Under the pieces are notes generated by a model, which was not told the DNA's origin, ran no database searches, and worked only from the letters and a program-made list of their open reading frames with translations. Made by a program: the position numbers and the translations under genes. Below, in pieces: positions 62,001-64,000 of a stretch of 64,000 bases of DNA (positions are counted from its first letter, which is position 1; each line of letters starts with the position of its first letter). The stretch lies in contig NZ_JAPQNT010000002.1 in the NCBI RefSeq assembly GCF_028867965.1, forward strand, positions 1-64,000. The letters run 5' to 3'. This DNA comes from Flavobacterium sp. SUN046 (GTDB lineage Bacteria > Bacteroidota > Bacteroidia > Flavobacteriales > Flavobacteriaceae).

Positions 62001-62676
62001 CAACAAGGCCGTTTTTATTCACAACTCTAGCTTTAAAATAAGGTTGCTCGTCATCATGGTCACTTCTATTGACGCTTTGTAAAACTGCTTTATAATTGAA
62101 TTTTAAAGAACTTTCATTATTGGTTTTAAATCTTTTAGCTTGAACAACAGCAACTGTAGTGCTGCTATTTTTATAATTTATCTTTAAAGCGTATTGATCG
62201 AAAGCATTGATATTACCAATATATTGATCCAAATAATTAGACGGAACAGTGGTAGACATTATTGATAGATTTGCTGGGTCATATTGTTGGATAGCTGTAG
62301 TAGCATTTTCATTAAGATTTTTACATTGTATTGGGTTTAAAACCTCACCTTCAGTATATAAGAAATCATTTAAAAAATTGCTTCCTCCAATAGTTTCAAA
62401 TTCTTCAAATGTTCCATTAGAACAGAGGTAAACTGAAGTTAATGCTTTTGTGTTTTTTAAACTTTTACTTTTTTGTTTTTTACTATTTTCAAGTTTTTGC
62501 TTGTTTTCGTAGTATTTGATTTTTTCTTTTAAATCAGTTATAGAACTACCATTGGCATCTTCAATTTTTTTATTGACATCAAAAGATAAAGTTTTAGTAA
62601 CGTTGGAAGTGGCCGGTTTTTGTGAAAAAACAATAAAAAAAGAAAAGATAAAAAGAATAGATAATTTTTTTTTCAT
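59029..62676 (-). CDS. Large cell-surface protein with T9SS type B sorting domain
   Basis: A 1215-residue protein starting at ATG 62676 (MKKKLSILFIFSFFIVFSQ signal peptide); an ATG at 62688 adds four residues. After an N-terminal unknown region come several repeats of about 75 residues (from about residue 590 to 930) with a shared beginning like YSFDGGTTWQTSNTLSGL and TYYIKI(V/I). The C-terminus has FFTPNNDLVNDTWKVKF, the gliding-motility-associated (CHU_C/type B) T9SS sorting domain, so it is exported across the outer membrane. Repeats and domain suggest an adhesive surface protein. Confidence 0.9.
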   Translation of the reverse strand: MKKKLSILFIFSFFIVFSQKPATSNVTKTLSFDVNKKIEDANGSSITDLKEKIKYYENKQKLENSKKQKSKSLKNTKALTSVYLCSNGTFEEFETIGGSNFLNDFLYTEGEVLNPIQCKNLNENATTAIQQYDPANLSIMSTTVPSNYLDQYIGNINAFDQYALKINYKNSSTTVAVVQAKRFKTNNESSLKFNYKAVLQSVNRSDHDDEQPYFKARVVNKNGLVVSEFCLIADTQNCIFTQAPNLESGAIIMYTPNWQSGILDISSIPNNEDFTVEFTASRCGLGAHFGYAYIDDICLLHSNESLQGSIELDPLNKICPTLPISVCGSFTVPSSGGISATVTSIVLNVRDENNTVVYTSQTPATLNMTTKRFCFDLGASNLPNITNGTYNVGVTINYGIVQTNCSGTNFVAVTDNDANPGWDIWFLNCVNCPVTVQTASLSSCDTNKDGKEFFNLPNADSLIVTPTTGLTFTYFTNLNDATNDTNPIAAFTNYESYSTTIFVRISQSATCYKIIPIQLIVKNPHATISGILNVCSGSTVLTASPGTNYLWNSGATTPSITVSNPGTFSVTVTDSSGCSSVGSVTILANQAAPQPTIQVTQPTCLSTTGSIAITSPASQYSYDDGATWGTNSSISNLAIGTYYIKIITAIGCVSYTANVAIVPFESSYPSFSYVDPSFCGDKGSITITTVAAFYSFDDGVTWTTDNIATNLAPGTYNIRTKDAAGCVSNYNTVYLFDEFLAAPLYTKHNPYCGNLGSITIDTPADQYSFDGGTTWQTSNTLSGLTSGSYIIKIKNVDGCASPTVYVYLKDLEYSYPEYTLEEAGCGKYGTITITTLADLYSFDGGTTWTTDNILTNLNGGTNYSIRVMNNPNCISYSNYVYLYSMFQAIPNATDYSTIECDNFNDGVESIDLTNYNTNLISNSSNYTYLYYTTYTGADNQLSSDEITNFTSYPMSNTNDIVYVRVMSTSCHKVAKLKIDFINSPIIYMNDTFPLCVDKSVIIEAGLGYSSYLWSTGQTTDHITITQPGNYWVTVYENHNNGLICSTTKNFTIFLSNFATITSIETIDWTESENVITANVTGTANVTGDYEYSIDGVHFQDSNTFSNLTVGIYNIFVRDKNGCGIVGQDVFLLNYPKFFTPNNDLVNDTWKVKFSQYEPGIKVEIYDRQGKLLKLLDNTNSWDGTYNGNLMTADDYWFVVHRVNGLTHKGHFTLKR

Positions 62677-62797
62677 GGCTAATAACATATCAATTAAAAT
62701 GCAATATAGAAAAAGTTATTTTTTAATTAAAATAAAATCTATAAAAAGCTGGTTTAATTGATAAAATGAAGATATTTTTGCTAAAAAACGATTTTCA

Positions 62798-64000
62798 TTG
62801 AAAGACATTCTATTAATAACACCGCCATTTACGCAACTCAATACACCGTATCCTGCAACTGCTTACATAAAAGGGTTTCTTGATACGAAAGAAATTAGTG
62901 CTTTTCAAATGGATTTGGGAATTGAGGTGATTTTAGAATTATTTTCAAAAAAAGGTTTAGAACAAATTTTCTCGTATGCAGATTCTAACGTATTGAACGC
63001 TGTCGAAGAATTGTCTTCCAATTCACAACGTATTTTATCTTTAAAAGAAGAGTATACCAAAACCATTGATTCAGTAATTGCTTTTCTTCAAGGAAAAAAT
63101 CCTTCAATGGCTCGCCAAATTTGTAGTGGAAATTTCCTTCCGGAAGCCTCACGATTTCAGCAATTAGACGATTTAGAATATGCTTTCGGAAGTATGGGAA
63201 TGCAAGACAAAGCCAAACATTTAGCCACTTTGTATCTCGAAGATTTATCTGATTTTATCGTAGAATGCATCGATGAAAATTTTGGATTTAGTCGTTATGC
63301 TGAGCGTCTAGGACGAAGCGCTAATTCATTTGATGAAATGTATGATAAATTAGGTCAAGAGTTAACCTATATTGATAAAATTTCACTTCGAATTTTAAAA
63401 GAGAAAATAGAATTAGTACATCCGAAACTATTTTTAATATCAGTTCCTTTTCCAGGAAATTTGTATAGTGCTTTTAGATGCGCACAATATGTTAAAACGA
63501 ATTATCCAGAAATAAAGATTTCAATGGGTGGCGGTTTTCCAAATACTGAATTACGAGATTTGAAAGACAAACGTGTATTTGAATTTTTCGATTATATAAC
63601 TTTAGATGATGGCGAATTACCAGTTGAATTATTAGTTAATGCAGTTTGTCACCACAAGTCCAATCGAATTGCTATTGATCAAAATCAAGTTGAATTCAAA
63701 AGAACATTTCTCCTTGAAAACAACCAAGTAGTTTATAAAAATAATACTACCAAACCCGATTACAAACAAAGTCAAGTTGGAACTCCAAATTATTCTGATT
63801 TATATCTAGACAAGTACATTTCGGTTATAGAAATCGCCAATCCAATGCACAGTTTGTGGAGTGATGGTCGTTGGAATAAACTCACAATGGCACACGGTTG
63901 TTATTGGGGAAAATGCACTTTTTGTGATATTTCTTTAGATTATATCAAACTTTACGAACCTGTAACTGCAAAATTATTGGTCGATCGAATGGAAGAATTA
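62798..64000 (+). CDS. B12-binding-domain radical SAM protein, partial at the window edge
   Basis: The frame is open from 62765 and continues beyond the window. No ATG is present near the conserved start, so TTG at 62798 (protein KDILLITPPFTQLNTPYPAT) is the best start. A cobalamin-binding-like N-terminus (about 1-250) includes LFLISVPFPGNLYSAFRCAQ and ISMGGGFPNTELRDLKD. Near the edge comes the radical SAM cysteine motif HGCYWGKCTFCD. The product acts on an unknown substrate; proteins like this are found throughout Bacteroidota. Only 401 codons are visible. Confidence 0.88.
   Translation, partial: MKDILLITPPFTQLNTPYPATAYIKGFLDTKEISAFQMDLGIEVILELFSKKGLEQIFSYADSNVLNAVEELSSNSQRILSLKEEYTKTIDSVIAFLQGKNPSMARQICSGNFLPEASRFQQLDDLEYAFGSMGMQDKAKHLATLYLEDLSDFIVECIDENFGFSRYAERLGRSANSFDEMYDKLGQELTYIDKISLRILKEKIELVHPKLFLISVPFPGNLYSAFRCAQYVKTNYPEIKISMGGGFPNTELRDLKDKRVFEFFDYITLDDGELPVELLVNAVCHHKSNRIAIDQNQVEFKRTFLLENNQVVYKNNTTKPDYKQSQVGTPNYSDLYLDKYISVIEIANPMHSLWSDGRWNKLTMAHGCYWGKCTFCDISLDYIKLYEPVTAKLLVDRMEEL

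Noticed and set aside
1..64000. rRNA, tRNA or riboswitch genes
   Set aside because: No sequence with the characteristic conserved cores was recognised; a covariance-model search would settle it.

Overview
The window is a piece of a low-GC Bacteroidota chromosome, almost certainly from the family Flavobacteriaceae and close to Flavobacterium. Signs of this are the TAnnTTTG-type -7 promoter boxes, a type IX secretion (T9SS) type B sorting domain, BshC (bacillithiol synthesis), the rpmB-rpmG-DUF4295-ftsY cluster, a 1117-residue SecA, a DnaJ with two instead of four CxxCxGxG motifs, and intergenic repeats of the kind common in this genus.

Bases 1-10,165 are accessory. They open with about 31 copies of a 59-bp non-coding tandem repeat (1-1821) that shows internal higher-order duplication. 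Next comes a compact Mu-like transposable element or prophage remnant (about 1983-8930): a DDE transposase and a MuB-like ATPase, translationally coupled, a convergent phage-type repressor, and eight leftward small genes, of which only a tail-hub (gpD/late-control-like) protein is recognisable. Two near-identical 18-bp palindromes sit in the same geometry on the -7 boxes of the transposase promoter and of the early small-gene promoter, so one repressor probably controls both. To the right lies 1.3 kb without genes (8843-10165). It contains an indel-free direct duplication of about 255 bp, each copy ending in three 12-bp iterons, and then further short repeats. The element's exact ends could not be placed.

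From 10,166 the sequence is ordinary chromosome. 10-13.6 kb: DUF4870 protein, PadR regulator, PspC-domain membrane protein and a GIN-domain lipoprotein. 13.8-21.4 kb: epimerase, grpE-dnaJ, an ABC-2 exporter pair, an unusual NtrC-like response regulator and a single-domain helicase-like protein. 21.5-33.4 kb: DUF2007, cupin, MFS and ABC-F genes, an ECF sigma / anti-sigma-like pair, a DUF2185-like gene pair, PPK2, a MATE exporter, meaB and an Rrf2/NAD-binding pair. 33.5-42.6 kb: FAD-linked oxidase, envelope proteins, secA, DUF2795, cobalamin adenosyltransferase and a LolD-like ATPase. 42.7-52.7 kb: lipoprotein, methyltransferase, second ABC-F protein, glycosyltransferase, 2-oxoacid dehydrogenase E2, exonuclease, FAH-family protein, Hpt protein and cinA. 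52.7-64 kb: rpmB-rpmG-DUF4295-ftsY, serine hydrolase, DUF721, ndk, bshC, a 1.2-kb-residue T9SS surface protein and the start of a B12-binding radical SAM gene that runs off the window.

A second theme is short dispersed repeats that have entered genes in frame: in the glycosyltransferase, twice in the methyltransferase (whose start codon also lies in a repeat), and as a four-copy heptamer in the E2 linker. No rRNA, tRNA or CRISPR array was seen.
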